The notes under the pieces: model-generated
What the model saw: the letters and a program-made list of their open reading frames with translations, nothing else
Databases searched by the model: none
Told to the model about the DNA's origin: nothing
Assembly: GCA_963070105.1 (NCBI GenBank)
Contig: OY718806.1
Coordinates: forward strand, 8,468,865 to 8,532,864
Source of the DNA: Litomosoides sigmodontis
Lineage: Eukaryota; Nematoda; Chromadorea; Rhabditida; Onchocercidae
Reading direction: 5' to 3'
DNA length: 64,000 bases
Made by a program: the position numbers and the translations under genes
Part shown: positions 40,341-53,593 of the stretch, piece after piece
How the letters are laid out: every line of letters starts with the position of its first letter
Position numbering within the stretch: position 1 is the first letter of the stretch

Positions 40341-41626
40341 GGAAGATCAGATAAATTTGAGCAGTTGTTTAACCTCATTTTCTCAATTTTAAACAGCACA
40401 ATGGAAAACGACAAATAATCAATAAACGAAAATTTGAGAGAAAAAAAAATAAGCACCTGAATGATTATACACAATCGTGACAAACAAAACAGTGAACATA
40501 GTTGCTGCTCACAATTTTCTTCTTTTCCGGTTGAAATTATTTTCGAAATACAATTAATTTTCCAACTATTTTCTTATTCCGCTGTCTGCTCTATCGAATG
40601 TTAGGGAAATGATGCTTTTTTTTGGCCCGAACTTATAAAATTGAAATAAACAATGAAACTGAAAAGTTACGATGGCATAACATGTTAATATCTTTATGTT
40701 GTCTCTCGCAGTACTGTAGAACTTTAGAAGATGACGACCAGTTTTCTTTAATAAATTACTTGAGAGGAGAAATCAATGAACAAATATTTCCTCAACGGTT
40801 AGGTGGGATTCAATTAATCTTCGTTATACAAAGCACCATCTTCCGCGTTTACAGACAATCAGTTGGATGTCAAATATTACGTGGAAAAAATGAGTGAGAA
40901 TTTTTATAATTAAAGTAATGACGAAATAATTTCAACATGTGTCAATGAAAAATGCGACAAAGTAACTTCGTAAAAAAATAAATCAGTTAATATGAAAATC
41001 AAAACATTACAGCACCATAGCAATAAACAGTAGCATAGATTTGAGTTAACGAAACAGAGTACCTTGATACATGAATAATCTTTTCAACATAAAAACGAGA
41101 CCCTTGTAATAAAATCCTTAAAATTAAGATGAAACAAACTCATTTAACAGCATTCATTAAATCTTATTACTGGATCTTTTCGAAGTGAAATTTTAAGGGA
41201 TGAATGGATAGGCTATGCCACAACTTTCATTTGAAAAATCTATTATTAGGTTTGAAAAGTGCTAAATGAGTATAACAGAAAACTTGAGAAAATGTTTTTC
41301 TTCTCCCTTCTTCATTCCTGTCCACCATGCCTAACAATAAGAAATTGGAACAATGAAAGGAATTTGATAAGTGTTATATTCCATTTGAACACTTCTCTAA
41401 TTCACAATCTCATAAAATTCATATTCTTGCAAACAACCAGGTTAAATCCTGATCATGAAGATCCCCTTCAAACGACATCATTTTAAAATGTGAAAATTTT
41501 ATAAAATTTGACAAAAGAGGAGGGGTACAATACCATAAATATGAACAAGTGTAAAACAATGCAAAAAATATTGAACTATAACAAGTGGGAAGAAGACGAT
41601 CGAAACGGGTGGGTGACTTTGGATGA

Positions 41627-41899
41627 TTAAAATATTTCTTGTTCATTCGCCCACATGTGAAATACTGCATATATTTGTTGATTATCGCAGCAAGACAGCC
41701 CCACCAAATCCTGTAGTGTTTGTCTCCTCCTCCTCCTCCTCCTCCTCTTTCCTCCACTCTCATCTTCTGTAACAGATCGTTTATGCCTACCTATTTTCAC
41801 CTGGTAGGAAGGAGGTGGAATACAAATAACACCAACAAATAGTGCATCCAATGTCACCTGCTCACAACAAGAAAAGTTCAATACAACAAAAGAATGCAT
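41627..41899 (-). CDS. Doubtful 90-codon ORF, Cys- and Arg-rich
   Basis: Complete ATG-to-stop frame: a Cys-containing N-terminal part (FSCCEQVTLDALFVGVICIP), HKRSV, eight arginines encoded by the (GGA)n microsatellite, then LVGLSCCDNQQIYAVF. The dibasic sites and CC pairs are faintly reminiscent of a processed peptide, but the cysteine spacing does not fit insulin-like peptides and there is no signal peptide. Probably chance. Confidence 0.15.
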   Translation of the reverse strand: MHSFVVLNFSCCEQVTLDALFVGVICIPPPSYQVKIGRHKRSVTEDESGGKRRRRRRRRQTLQDLVGLSCCDNQQIYAVFHMWANEQEIF

Positions 41900-43323
41900 A
41901 ATTCAAATCTATCAATGGACGAACAATTAGTAGATGAGTTATTAAAATTCGTCTAGTTACCAGTAAAAGAGATTAACGATAAAATGGAAACTTTTAGGCG
42001 GCTAGTAATTAAATGGCACAAAGATAAAAGTCTTTCATATCTACTTTATACAACAACACTCACAATTGATTGATTGAATAAATGCCTCACGCATATGCCA
42101 GCTATTCCAGTCATTAAATTTTTGAACTTCAATACCAGAGACTTAATTCCCTTTTTCTCATCAGTCATAATCAAACTACTGAAAGACCATCTAATGCAAA
42201 AGCCTACTTTAAATAGTCAAAATTTTATCTTCAGAAAAATTTCCCTGTACCACATTTGTACCGAAGTGAGTATTTCATTACTGATATAAAATTTTCAAAG
42301 TGACAAAAAGAATAAAAACAAAATGAAACTATATCTTAGCTTCGCAATACATAGATGAGAGTTTCAACCAGATATGATCAAAACCTTCTCCAACATTTGT
42401 CAGAAGACCCACAACAACAGTAAATCAATAAAATTGAATTTATAAGAATTAATTGTCTAAGGGACCCACTGCATAGAATTTTATATTTCACATCATTTTT
42501 TCATATAATCTGAATACCAAAAACCTACACCTCAGTACATGCGATGAAATAATGCAATAAGATGAGGAGAATATTATAAAATAATAATTCTTCGACTCCC
42601 TATGAATTACAATATCAAGATCAATTCCTATTCAAAGTCAAATTTTGATCTTTAATTCTGTTTAATTCGTTTGCTTCAAAAGATACCAAAACAATTTTTT
42701 CAAGATGTTGGTCTCCTAAGTTCAACTACTTAGAAGTTAATGCAGCACAAGGTTGAAAAACTGATCAATATTTCAAAAAAAAAGAAAGGCTTCTAAAATT
42801 TTCGAGCAATCTCACTAATCTGAAGATGTTTTCCTTTTCAAGCTCAACTAAACCATAAAAATTTGCATCACGTGAAATTTTTTTTTGCAAAATATCCCCG
42901 GATATCAGTAGTCATTCAAGACTTACATTACACTAAAAAACATAAAGCAAATTCAAAAATCGGAAAGAGAATTGGCGACTACAATTCTAAGCTTAATATT
43001 CACGAACTTAATTTTCTCTCAGTTGTGTAAAGAATATGAACAAAAGAGTAAGGATATGGATGGAAGAATAAGAATATGAACAAAATAAGAATATAAATAA
43101 AAGAACTTGTGAAGACTAAAAACAAAATCCTTCCAAAGATTTGAAATTCTATCCTGTCTTGAGTAGAGAGCAAAGTGCGAACGACTCTTACATATTATCT
43201 CATACCAATAATATAGATGTTTGGCACAAGTTGATTATTCCAAACAGTTTCAATACAACTGGAAAACACAAAAAGACCAAACTAACAATCAACGACTGCG
43301 GTTGAAGAAAAACCACATATAAT

Positions 43324-46300
43324 TCATATATTCTCCAACATATTTTGCAAGGATTTGAATGTTTCAGCAAGTTTTTTCTGGTCAGGAACAGTGGATTTTG
43401 CTTGCGAAAGATTTATCAAAAATGCCGCGATTAAATCTAAACATTTGCTCGCCAGTGCTGTCTTGCTGCAACAAAAACAATCGCTGGATGAAAATTTGAA
43501 AAGACCACAAAATATATTATTTGTATAAACTACGAATATTTATCCTCGCAGCAAATTTAAAAACTATCATTTTACTCGAATAATTCCCTCATTAAATATT
43601 ATTCTTGCACCTTTCAATTAATTGCTTCACTCGATGCTTTAAATAGAAGGTACACTTTATTAAAAATGGGATCAAACAAATCTTACCACTGCCGATAAGT
43701 AGAAGAGGAATTCTCTGTAAATTTCGTTATGACATGCAACGCTGACCGCATTAAGTAGCAAGATGCTGTACTGTTCTTTTGATAAAAAGGATCCCTCCTG
43801 CAAAAAAAATTAGTTGTCGCTATCAGAACCATACACATCCGTTTACAGTAGGTTGGCGAACAAATCAAACAAGAAATACACGAAAAATTTTTATTTACCG
43901 AAACATATTCGACAATGAATCAACCATAGCATTTAGTGGTGCATCGATCCTTGAACCAATGAAATGAAAAAAAGAAGGTGTGAAGCCCTCGCGCATCCCC
44001 CTGTTCAACAATTTCGCCAGTATTATCTCTAAAAAAATATTAAATACAATACCGCAGAAAATGCAGACGACCTTTACAAGAAATCAGTACATTTATTTCA
44101 CTACAGATCCTAATTAATAAAATGAAGGGCAACACAACATATTATATAGCAAGTAAGAAACAGATTATATCACATGCTTCAGTTTTTTGTGTTCGCTTAC
44201 ATACTCATCAAAGTCCACTATTTTTGGAAATTATTTTGAGAGGGATATCTGCATTTCCCACCATTAGAACCATTAGAACAATTTACCGAGAGGAAAATAT
44301 TTTGGTACTAGTGAATATTTCTTTGCTAAACCAGCTAACCGCGCACCTAAACGTTGTATACGTACTTCACGTGTTTCGCTTTCAGATGAAAACAATTCTG
44401 CAAAATAAAACCAGTAATCAAAGACGGTTGGTAATCCATATACAACATTAAAAAACCAATTTATTAATTACAACTTCTATTATGCACACACCATTATTTT
44501 CAATATGTTAAGTGCTCGTCCAGCTTAATAGTATATAAAAAGCAGGATTTAGCCATAATTTTTCCAATGACAGAATTTAGGGCTTCAAGAATAACCTTTG
44601 TCGATTATTTCAGTATAGAATTCTTCGATAGCACTTTCATTGTATGTTGATGAGCAAAAACAAAGAGCGAGCTTGATTTCTGGTAAATCCAATGGAATAG
44701 CAAATCTTTCAAAAAGTTCCTGCACCGTATATAATTGCTTCTCAAGACTTTGTTTCGCTGCGACTGTTCCACGAGTCTTCGGCATTGACTGTACCAGATC
44801 CCTAATTTTTATCTCCGTATTATTTACTCTAATGTTGGGGACTTATGGTTCTGAGTTTGATTTGGCACTTTTTTTTAATGAAAGCAGATTTCCTTGAATG
44901 GATTTCCCCACACTGCACAACAGAGTTTTCCTTCCATTGCATCATAAAGAAAACTTCATAGGTAGAACAAGCATAGAGCAGCAAGGCTGCACTTTTGACG
45001 AAAGAACCACTGAACAAGTCTTTGTTTATAACTGACCTTCTGGTACCGTAAAATTAGGCTGCCAAAGATTACGCAAGCATTGTTTTAATATTCATAAAAA
45101 ATCTGATTTATTTTAATCAAATTGTGCCAACTTCAATTTTAAGCACAATCATTATCTAAATTTAAATTTTCTTTATAATGATTGCAAAACACCACCATAA
45201 ATCGCTCACTAAATTATAAATGTTAAAATATTTTGGTTGATAAGATGGTAAAGTCATCGCAGGATTCACATTCTGAAATTAATAATTTAACTGACCTTAC
45301 AGCAAGCTGAATTTGAGCAACATCAAGCTTGTCACGTATTTCCACTACCAGATCATGTAACTCAACATCTCTATCAATTTGGGAACCTGCTGATTGAATA
45401 CACATTGCCGCTTGCGACAAATATGAAACACGGCGTTGAATATCGAATGCATCCCTAAAATGAAAAAAAATGCTATAAAGAATTTATCAAACTGCAAAAG
45501 TGAACAACAGTACGGAAAGCATACGTTTCACGTTGAGCAAGTTGATATAAAAGACTGGCTGCTTTCACATGATCACCGTTCCGCTCATGAAATCGCCATA
45601 AAAGATCTAAGTAACGACTTGAACCACCTTCTTCTACACAACGATGAAGGAATGATTCCAGGAAAGGAGATTTACTCTGAAATGAATTTAAAAGTTAAAA
45701 TCACTTTTGTTTCCCTTACGAAAATAGCTTATTTACTTCATAATTCTCTTAACCATTCTTTTCCGCAAATTAAAGGATAATGAATTGCTTTAAAAAAAAT
45801 TAAAGTGAACGAATAACCTGCAAAACAACGTTGCTAAGATCGTTATCTAACAGCCATTTAAACATAGCCACATTTGCAAGTTCATCTTTTGATTCGAGAA
45901 CTTTTTTAATGATGAGATCTTTCGATGGATTAAGTAGATCTACCGTACCAGCAGTTTTCTGATCATTCATTAAGCGATCAAGAGTGTCGATTATGCACTT
46001 GTACGCACCATTTCTACAAATTTTCCAGTTAATTAAACTAGAAACAACGTGGTTATGGCTAAGCATTGCAATCAAATGCTGAAATAAACAAAAAACCTTC
46101 TCGCAAATGCCTCTTGTGCGAATATATCGTTTTCTCCACAGTGATTTTTGTATGCCATTACAGCCAATAACTTCGTATCATCACGTTCCGCGCGTTCCAG
46201 TACCAAATCTACTATCCCTTCCACATAATCTACTAAAACATATACATATTACTATGATAATTATGTTGTTGTCACTTCTGTGCACAAAATTGAAAATTTT

Positions 46301-49300
46301 GTTCACCGAGTCTTTCCCTTTTTATCGCCCTCCTAGAGACTGACAACTTGACACAAATTAATCGTGTCAAATCTTTTCCACCTACCATGCCGGCTGCAGA
46401 TACATGAGCAGTGAAGTGGAATGACAAGCTTCGCGTCACATCTTAACATATATGACTAGCTTTTTTACGCTCAGAATGCGGGATGGCAGCCAGCAAAAGA
46501 ATACCACTGTAAAAAAAAAGACACCAATTCATGCTTTCTACGGTAGAGTTAATGAAAATACACATGTGTATATAAACCAGTGAACTTATTTTTACCTTCA
46601 TAAAGAAGCTGACAAATCACGGGCAAATTGATTTTTTGAATGCCACTTTTTAAAAGTTTAATTGCCTCCACCAACATTTCTGTTCGTGCAGGACATGGCG
46701 GTAAACGACGTATTTCCTCAATCATTTCTGTAGCCTGAAATTCAATAATTTGCAAGTTGCTGTCGGTGCTTTCTATTTGTCCATCGAAAACACATGTTTC
46801 ATACTTACTGTATAATTAATAAAATTGCATTTCCCTACAGAATCTATTCGAAATTCTCAAATAAACAACTTCCGACAGCAACTTGCACGGCAACGCCAAA
46901 AATTATTGCAAAACAATGATCCTACCTTCGTTGTATTGGCATCATCGACAGAAAAAAGAGAGGGACAACAATCACGCAGTTCATTGCATAACACAGTCGT
47001 CGTTGCATTATCACCCAAGTAGTGCCGAATTAGACATGTTATCAAATCGGCACATAGCTAAATCAGCACGATTAATCATCCTACAGTTAGGTATATTCTT
47101 TGAAGCTAGTAAACTGAAATATTTTCTCTTGACTAGATTTTAATGCTTGCAACGCCATCGAATTATGGAACGAATATGATAGCAAAATAAAGCCTGATCT
47201 CTCCGAAATAGAACTAATAGCCATGCAGTAGTCTGATGTCTCCAAAACAGCACTAATAGCCATGTAGCCTTATCTAGTGCACGGTTATTGTCACCACCAG
47301 AAATTGTATTCTCAATGATCAGAGATCACTTGGATAATCGTGATGAATTGTACCAAAATTCTTACCCGTTGACCATTGACTACTATATTACAGAGATTTG
47401 TAGAACATAGACTGCTTCGACTTTGTGCAGTAAGAAGAGTTGCTATAACGTGAAACTGGTGCTCGCATAAAATTTTCCACAACATTAAAACCTCGGCAGT
47501 TAGGAATAGAAGTTGACGGAAACTCAGTAATGAACGGCGTTCGGAATGCGATGCAACTGAAGCAATATTAGCAGTTGAAAACGACATTAAACCAAACAAA
47601 TAGTTAGAACTGTACTAACAACAAAGTTGTAACATTACAACTAAATTATTAGCTATTCATTTCATACACTGTAATTCTAAATCAGTACCTTCGGTGCGAG
47701 AGTTTAAAGCATCTCTATCTGTCGTGAGTGGTTGAACATATTCCTGGACGCTCCCAACCAACTCATAGTCCTCGATGACTTTTTTGAATGGTGTCAACTG
47801 GTGTAGTAACCACTCCAGCTCACTAATGCAATACATACTAACAAGCTAAAATAAAAATACAACAAAAGATTTTTAATGGTTTGCATTCCAATAAATTCAA
47901 CCTTCAGTTATAAAGTATTAATACAAACACAAAAGAATCAGTTCTTAATACTTTGTTGTTTGGAAGCAACTGGCACATAGGTTTAGTCCACATATTTCCA
48001 ACAATTCGAGAAAAATGAAGGAATAGCGCATCGTGTCGACAGCTCATCGATGCCTGCCAAAAGTTATTATGAAAGCAATATATATTAATGAGGAATAGTT
48101 TTTTTCGTTTCAAATTTCTATTAATAAGTTGTATTTGTAAGAAAAGATAAAATAACAACCACAGAACGAAAAGATAGAGAAGTTCCTTGAAAGAAGTTTT
48201 TGATTAGTCAACTAGCTTACGTATGTTTGAACCTCAACGGTTGGAGAAGTTCCTTTGTTGCTTAATTTTTGCTGCATTTCCGAAAATGATTCCTTTGTAG
48301 GACGAAAAAGGCGTTTCGGTTGTTGCGGAGTGGATGAGAACAGTGGAGCTACAATAGCATAAGATTCCGGAGCATTTGAAAAAAACAGAATTTTAATAAT
48401 TAGTTGAAATCTAATTTAAACAACGAATCTCAAAATTTTAAATCGCTAGTATCAGTGAAAACTTCATAGCACCTTTCGACGAAACCCTCTAATTCAACGA
48501 GTCCAGTAGGAAATGCTTCTATTTTAGACAAAACACGGAGAAAATTGAGGAGTTCTCATCTATGAAAACCTAAAAAACTTTAATCCCACAGAATTAAAAC
48601 TTACAGCGAATATGCAGAGAAATATCAGAAAGTGACTCATTAGCGCCTGATAACTGGCTAAAGCTGTTGGTGCGTAAAGGTGAAGACAGCTGTTTGTTCC
48701 GCATTTTTCCATTACTCAACATAAAAAAGAGCCGTAAAGCGGCGTCCTGAAAATGACAGCTATCATTCCAAAAGATTCGGTTCGGATTCGTAAACCATTT
48801 CTGTTATGGAAAACTGGACTGTACATGCTTCTTTCTTAATTAGGGCCTGGACACGGCTAACCTTTACTGCGTTGCTTGCTCCACATTCTGTACAAAGAAT
48901 GGTGAGAATCATGTCGCCAACATTAACCAGCCCATGTAATTGGGTGAAATAGCTAGCATGTGATGAATCAGGCCCAAACTGAAGAAGAACGTCACGCAAC
49001 ATATCAACAGGAGCACGATGATCAATGATTTGTATTCCCTAGAATTTCAATTTTATTTGAAAACATGCAGACAACCATTTTCAGGCAAGATCCACGCTGT
49101 GACTTTGAAATCCAAAAGCCATCTGTTTAGATAACGATAAATTAAAAATGAAGGTATATTTGACTAAGTAAGATTTTTCGATGTTAGGATAATCATAAAA
49201 ACATTAGGGTTCGACAAAAAGACATAACTATAGCTGTTTATTCATCTAGTTTTAGCTTTTCTACAGTTACCTTATCGACGTGTATAAGCAAATAAAATGA

Positions 49301-52300
49301 TTACCTTTTCGCACAAAATAATAAATTTGCCGGACACGTCTCGATAAAGTGAAAGACCTGCTGCCTGGAATACGATAGATAACACAAATGCATTAAAAAT
49401 ATAGACAGTTATCAAAAAAATTTTGACCCATAATAAAAGCATAACAAAATTCATAACAAAATATACGTACAAAAAAGGGCGCTCTGGAAACAGTCTTTGC
49501 TATTGTCATTACCAAACTTCTGAGACGTAGCTGTGTCTGTAACACATTTGCAAGACATCAATTTAAGCAAAATAGCAGTAATTCCATTTCAGTGGCAAAT
49601 ATCACTATTCTATGATGAAAGTTAACTTATCTCGGTCATAACTTAACTCGAAACAGTTTTTTTTGTTTAAACTTGTCAAGCTTCCTGTTTGGAAATTCAC
49701 AGTTCAATGGCTTCAAAAAAAATTCAGTCATGTGAACTGCATAAAAGCTGATATTACTGAAACGGAAGTGTAACGTTTAGCAACTAGCAATGGTGAAAGC
49801 AAAACTAACAACATTCTCTATAAGACATTCAGAAGCTGGAAAGTTTGATGAGCAAAATACCGAAATATTAGAAATATCCACGCCAGCTTCGCCAGCCATA
49901 ATGCCAATTTCTATAAAAATTGAAACGTTTAAATGCAAGCTATCACTGTTTCATTCAACATTAAACAACTCACTTATTCAGGAAACAATCTCTGATATCA
50001 ATAAAAAAAACAAAAAAAATAAGGAATCGAGGTTTCAAAAATATGTACCATGAGAGTAAAAAGTATCGTAAATTGAAAGCGGCTGAAATGATACCGGTGA
50101 AATACCATACCCCGGAGGTAAACGAACGTGCTTCAAGCGCAAGCAAGAAGGTCTCATGCCTTCCTGAAATTTCGACTTTTACCATGAAATGCATTAAAAC
50201 GTATTCTAGTTTCTATAAATTTGTATCAGTTTACTATTTCTTCGTCATTTTTTTATAAATTAGAGAGTTTTCCATGAACTTGAATTTTAAGAACGAAAAA
50301 GACACACCGTCCAATTCATCATGGGAAATTTCGATGCCAACTGATTAGCATTCTTCGGATTTGGTGGAAAACAACTAAAGAATAAACGAACACCCTTTCT
50401 TGTTGTCGCAACCTGAATATAAATTAAAATTTGAATAAGAAATTAATGTTTGGCAAATTACTGAGTGTAACATGTCTAAAAAGTTGAAATAATTCGCTTA
50501 GAATTATTTCGTTAAAATCGTTTTTAGAAACGCATCAGTTTTATAAAACAAAAAAAAATAAACAGGTGCTTCTTCCATAAAAATTACAAAAGTTTCAGGA
50601 ATTTGATAATATCCTTCGAAAGTGTTTTGAGTTTTCAGAACATTCCTATATAAGTTAAGTTCAGATAGCATAACGACATATTTGCAACGTACAAGATGCA
50701 AATATCGGGACTGCGTATAAGGTACTGGACTAATGCCCACGATGTCGATAAAAAAAGAAGCATCCACTGAACGACATTCTGCTGCAGCAAGTTCCTAGAT
50801 TTAGATCACTTATAAAGGCTAAGAGTTGTTCAATCAGATTATAACGCCTTGCTCAGTCGGTTATTCAGAGCAGGGTGCCAATGGGGCGAGCGATGACTGC
50901 ACATTCAAAAGAACGTAATAAGAAAATATTTTACAGAATTCTGTTTAAACGTATTTCAAAAAATGACTTGATCGTTTCAAATTCAAAACCTAAACCAAAT
51001 AATTAATATAAAATCGAACTTGGATTTGTCCGTAGCTCAGCGATGCCACCTTTACTATTGAATTTCCATCAGCGCGCAAATCATACACCTGTATGGAACC
51101 ATGTTCCGAAAGACTGTATAAAATATGCCTAGTGTCATCTACGCATAATCGTACCAACCGTTCTACAATATTAACATTAAAAATGTAGTTATTACCAAGA
51201 AATTACTTCCTGGTTTTTCTTATCATTTGCAAAGGCCAAGCTCCAAACTGATCGACTACCCCAAACAAAACCATATAAGATAGATTTGTTATATAAATTT
51301 ATTAAATAAAACTACTACTGCAAAGAACTTGCTAAGAAAGATAGAATTTGACTGAATAGTAAGATTAAAAAATCGTATAAAGTACGTAATGAACGAGTAA
51401 AATCTTACCTTCTTTCCCTGTGATCAAAGATATTGAAGGCAAAAAATAACTAATAAAACTTTTGGAATGATTTATTTTACGACATCGACGACTAAACCAG
51501 CCCTTGTCCTGAAAGACGTGCAAAATTTTCAAAGAAGCGAGAGATTTGCCTTAATTTAGACAACTTTGAGAAAAATAAATAAATATAGCTAATATAATTG
51601 CTTAATATGAAAAGGTCATGCACAGTACATTCAACATTTTAAAAATAAAAGTAAGACTAAAGTACTACTTTTAAAAGTTATGGATAACCTGATAATCAAG
51701 CTCATACAAAATTTCCTCTTCAATGAAAAAAATACGACCATTTGATGTTGCAATTATATCGGATATAACTGTGTCATCAATTGGAACCTGAAACATCTAG
51801 ACATACAATTCAATTCTTACAATTAAAGAAATAAAGCGAAAGTAAAGTGAACCTGTGACTATCTAATTTTAGTGCTACTACTAAGTATGAAATTTTGGTC
51901 AGAAATGTCTGGCAATAGATACAAATCTTTCTCCATTGGACGAAAGCACATCAATTACGGAGTAATAGAAGCAATGTGTGTGTCATAAAATATTATAAAT
52001 AAAGTAAAATATTACAAAATAATAAAATATAAAAATAAAATAAAAAATAAATAAAATATTACAAAAAATTATAAATAAAGGAATAACTGGGAATACGGAT
52101 TAAATAAGTATAATTATCCACCATAAAAAAAAACCTTGAAAAGCGCATCTGGAAAGAGATACATATCAGCTTGCCTGAAATCGTCGGGTAGAGAGGGTTC
52201 TCTGACTGTCTCATTACTATTTGTGAAGTTTGCTGCTAACAACACAATTTCCTTTGTTGTTGATACAATAACCAAGCAGTGAATGTGTTTCTGGAAATTT

Positions 52301-53593
52301 TGAAATTGCAGTTGAAGAACGAAAATTATAAATGGGACGAAAGAATATAGTTCTATACTCTTTTATAACAAGCACTCTAAAATAAATTAAGACGACCTGC
52401 TAATGCGCAATTTCGAAATGTGTATGAACAAACACATAAATGAGCACTCTTTCTTATACAAGGGAACAGAGGAAACTACATCAAATTAAGTTTAGTTGGA
52501 CGACCCAAATAACCTCGAAGCCTCTTGGCTCGGATGTTAGGTTAACACCCAACCTATTAAAATAACTTACCTGAAACACTCCAGCCTTCGGTTTAGCGAT
52601 TGCCACTTTAGTAATTGTATTACTTATTCCATCGAAGTAAGCTAAATCCGAACTGAAAATAAATCAAAAAGGATCTAACAGATTCCTTTTGTAACGTAGT
52701 GGAAACTACTATAAAGATTAAGGACAAAATTAGTCGCTCTGTGAAGCTCTACAACTTCGCATGTAATACCATCTTGGAAGATGGTTAAGCAAATCTTTTC
52801 CTCTACAGCTCCATCTTGTTGGAATACAAGAACGTATTCAGTAGCCTAATTTTCATACAATCTATTTAAAAAGTGATGCAAAGCTCTTTATGAAAGGTAG
52901 AAGTAAAATAATATCTAAATACGACAAATTTAAAACCAAAGATCATTTCGCTCGTTGTCCATGAATAGGATTACTTCAGTAAAAGATGAAACAAGCGAGT
53001 TACTCACTTGTCTTCATAATTCCAAACGTATAGGTCGGCATCAACCGTCATGTAAGCACGTCCAATTTCGGGTAAGATACCCATTGTACAAATGCTTTGT
53101 GTGCCTAGAGAATCCATCAGTACGATCGATAACCGGATTATAAAGAACTATGCAGTCAGACTCCATTAATACAAGATACTGAGGACGACAGGTGAAGAAT
53201 AAATGCAATAGACGGCGGAAATTAAATTCAGCACTTAAAAAACAAACATACTGTTAAGCTGATCTCTCATTTCCTGCGGAATTGGCTTCAAATTACCATG
53301 AACAAATTCTGGTATTTCCAAGTCATTCAGCGGCTGGTAATCTCCCGTTGCAAGTCCAGATATTGTTATTCTGTCTACAACAAATAATAAATATATCCTT
53401 CCCTAATTTTTTAATTATTTGATCCCCATGTTCCAGATATCACATGGAACGGAAGAAACTCACCTGGTTGGTATGGGTCGTACTTTAATTTGTAGTACAA
53501 ATCAGAATCTTCGCAGATTTTTAATATGAATCGCTGCACATAGTTTGCAGCACCTTCTAAAGCATCACTGGCAAGCGATCCATGTAATGCCAT
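43324..53593 (-). CDS. npp-8: Nucleoporin NUP155 (inner-ring scaffold)
   Basis: Scaffold nucleoporin of the inner ring, needed for pore assembly. 31 in-phase exons giving 1331 residues (human about 1391): 53593-53464, 53374-53252, 53104-53008, 52652-52571, 52290-52135, 51787-51689, 51508-51409, 51162-51020, 50794-50693, 50412-50308, 50163-50049, 49910-49810, 49536-49471, 49364-49305, 49038-48862, 48746-48605, 48348-48221, 48053-47952, 47845-47689, 47556-47366, 47057-46926, 46734-46596, 46232-46097, 46013-45818, 45676-45525, 45454-45301, 44812-44596, 44397-44287, 44028-43899, 43797-43687, 43465-43324. The N-terminal beta-propeller has GILPEIGRAYMTVDADLYVW, SDLAYFDGISNTI and WFSRRCRKINHSKS. The C-terminal helical solenoid has LWKILCEHQFHVIATL, VEGIVDLVLERAERDD and RYLDLLWRFHERN, ending FKSLQNMLENI. 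Symbol follows the C. elegans orthologue. The acceptor of exon 27 (CGGAG) is the weakest. Confidence 0.96.

Larger units (their letters stand above)
39505..43323. other. Long region with little coding evidence
   Basis: Contains the PAQR3 5' region, a noncoding exon, and about 3 kb to the stop of NUP155. Open frames at 40622-40897 (plus, no ATG at its start) and 41627-41899 (minus) lack family or splice support. A (TCC)8 tract lies at 41726-41750. Nothing else seen. Confidence 0.4.

Noticed and set aside
40622..40897. 91-codon plus-strand frame
   Set aside because: No ATG at its beginning, no acceptor in phase, low-complexity AT-rich surroundings and no recognisable family.
50840..50930. Possible tRNA-like sequence (GC-richer stem-forming stretch)
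   Set aside because: No consistent A and B boxes or cloverleaf could be drawn; it is intronic in NUP155. No tRNA, rRNA or CRISPR was found in the window.
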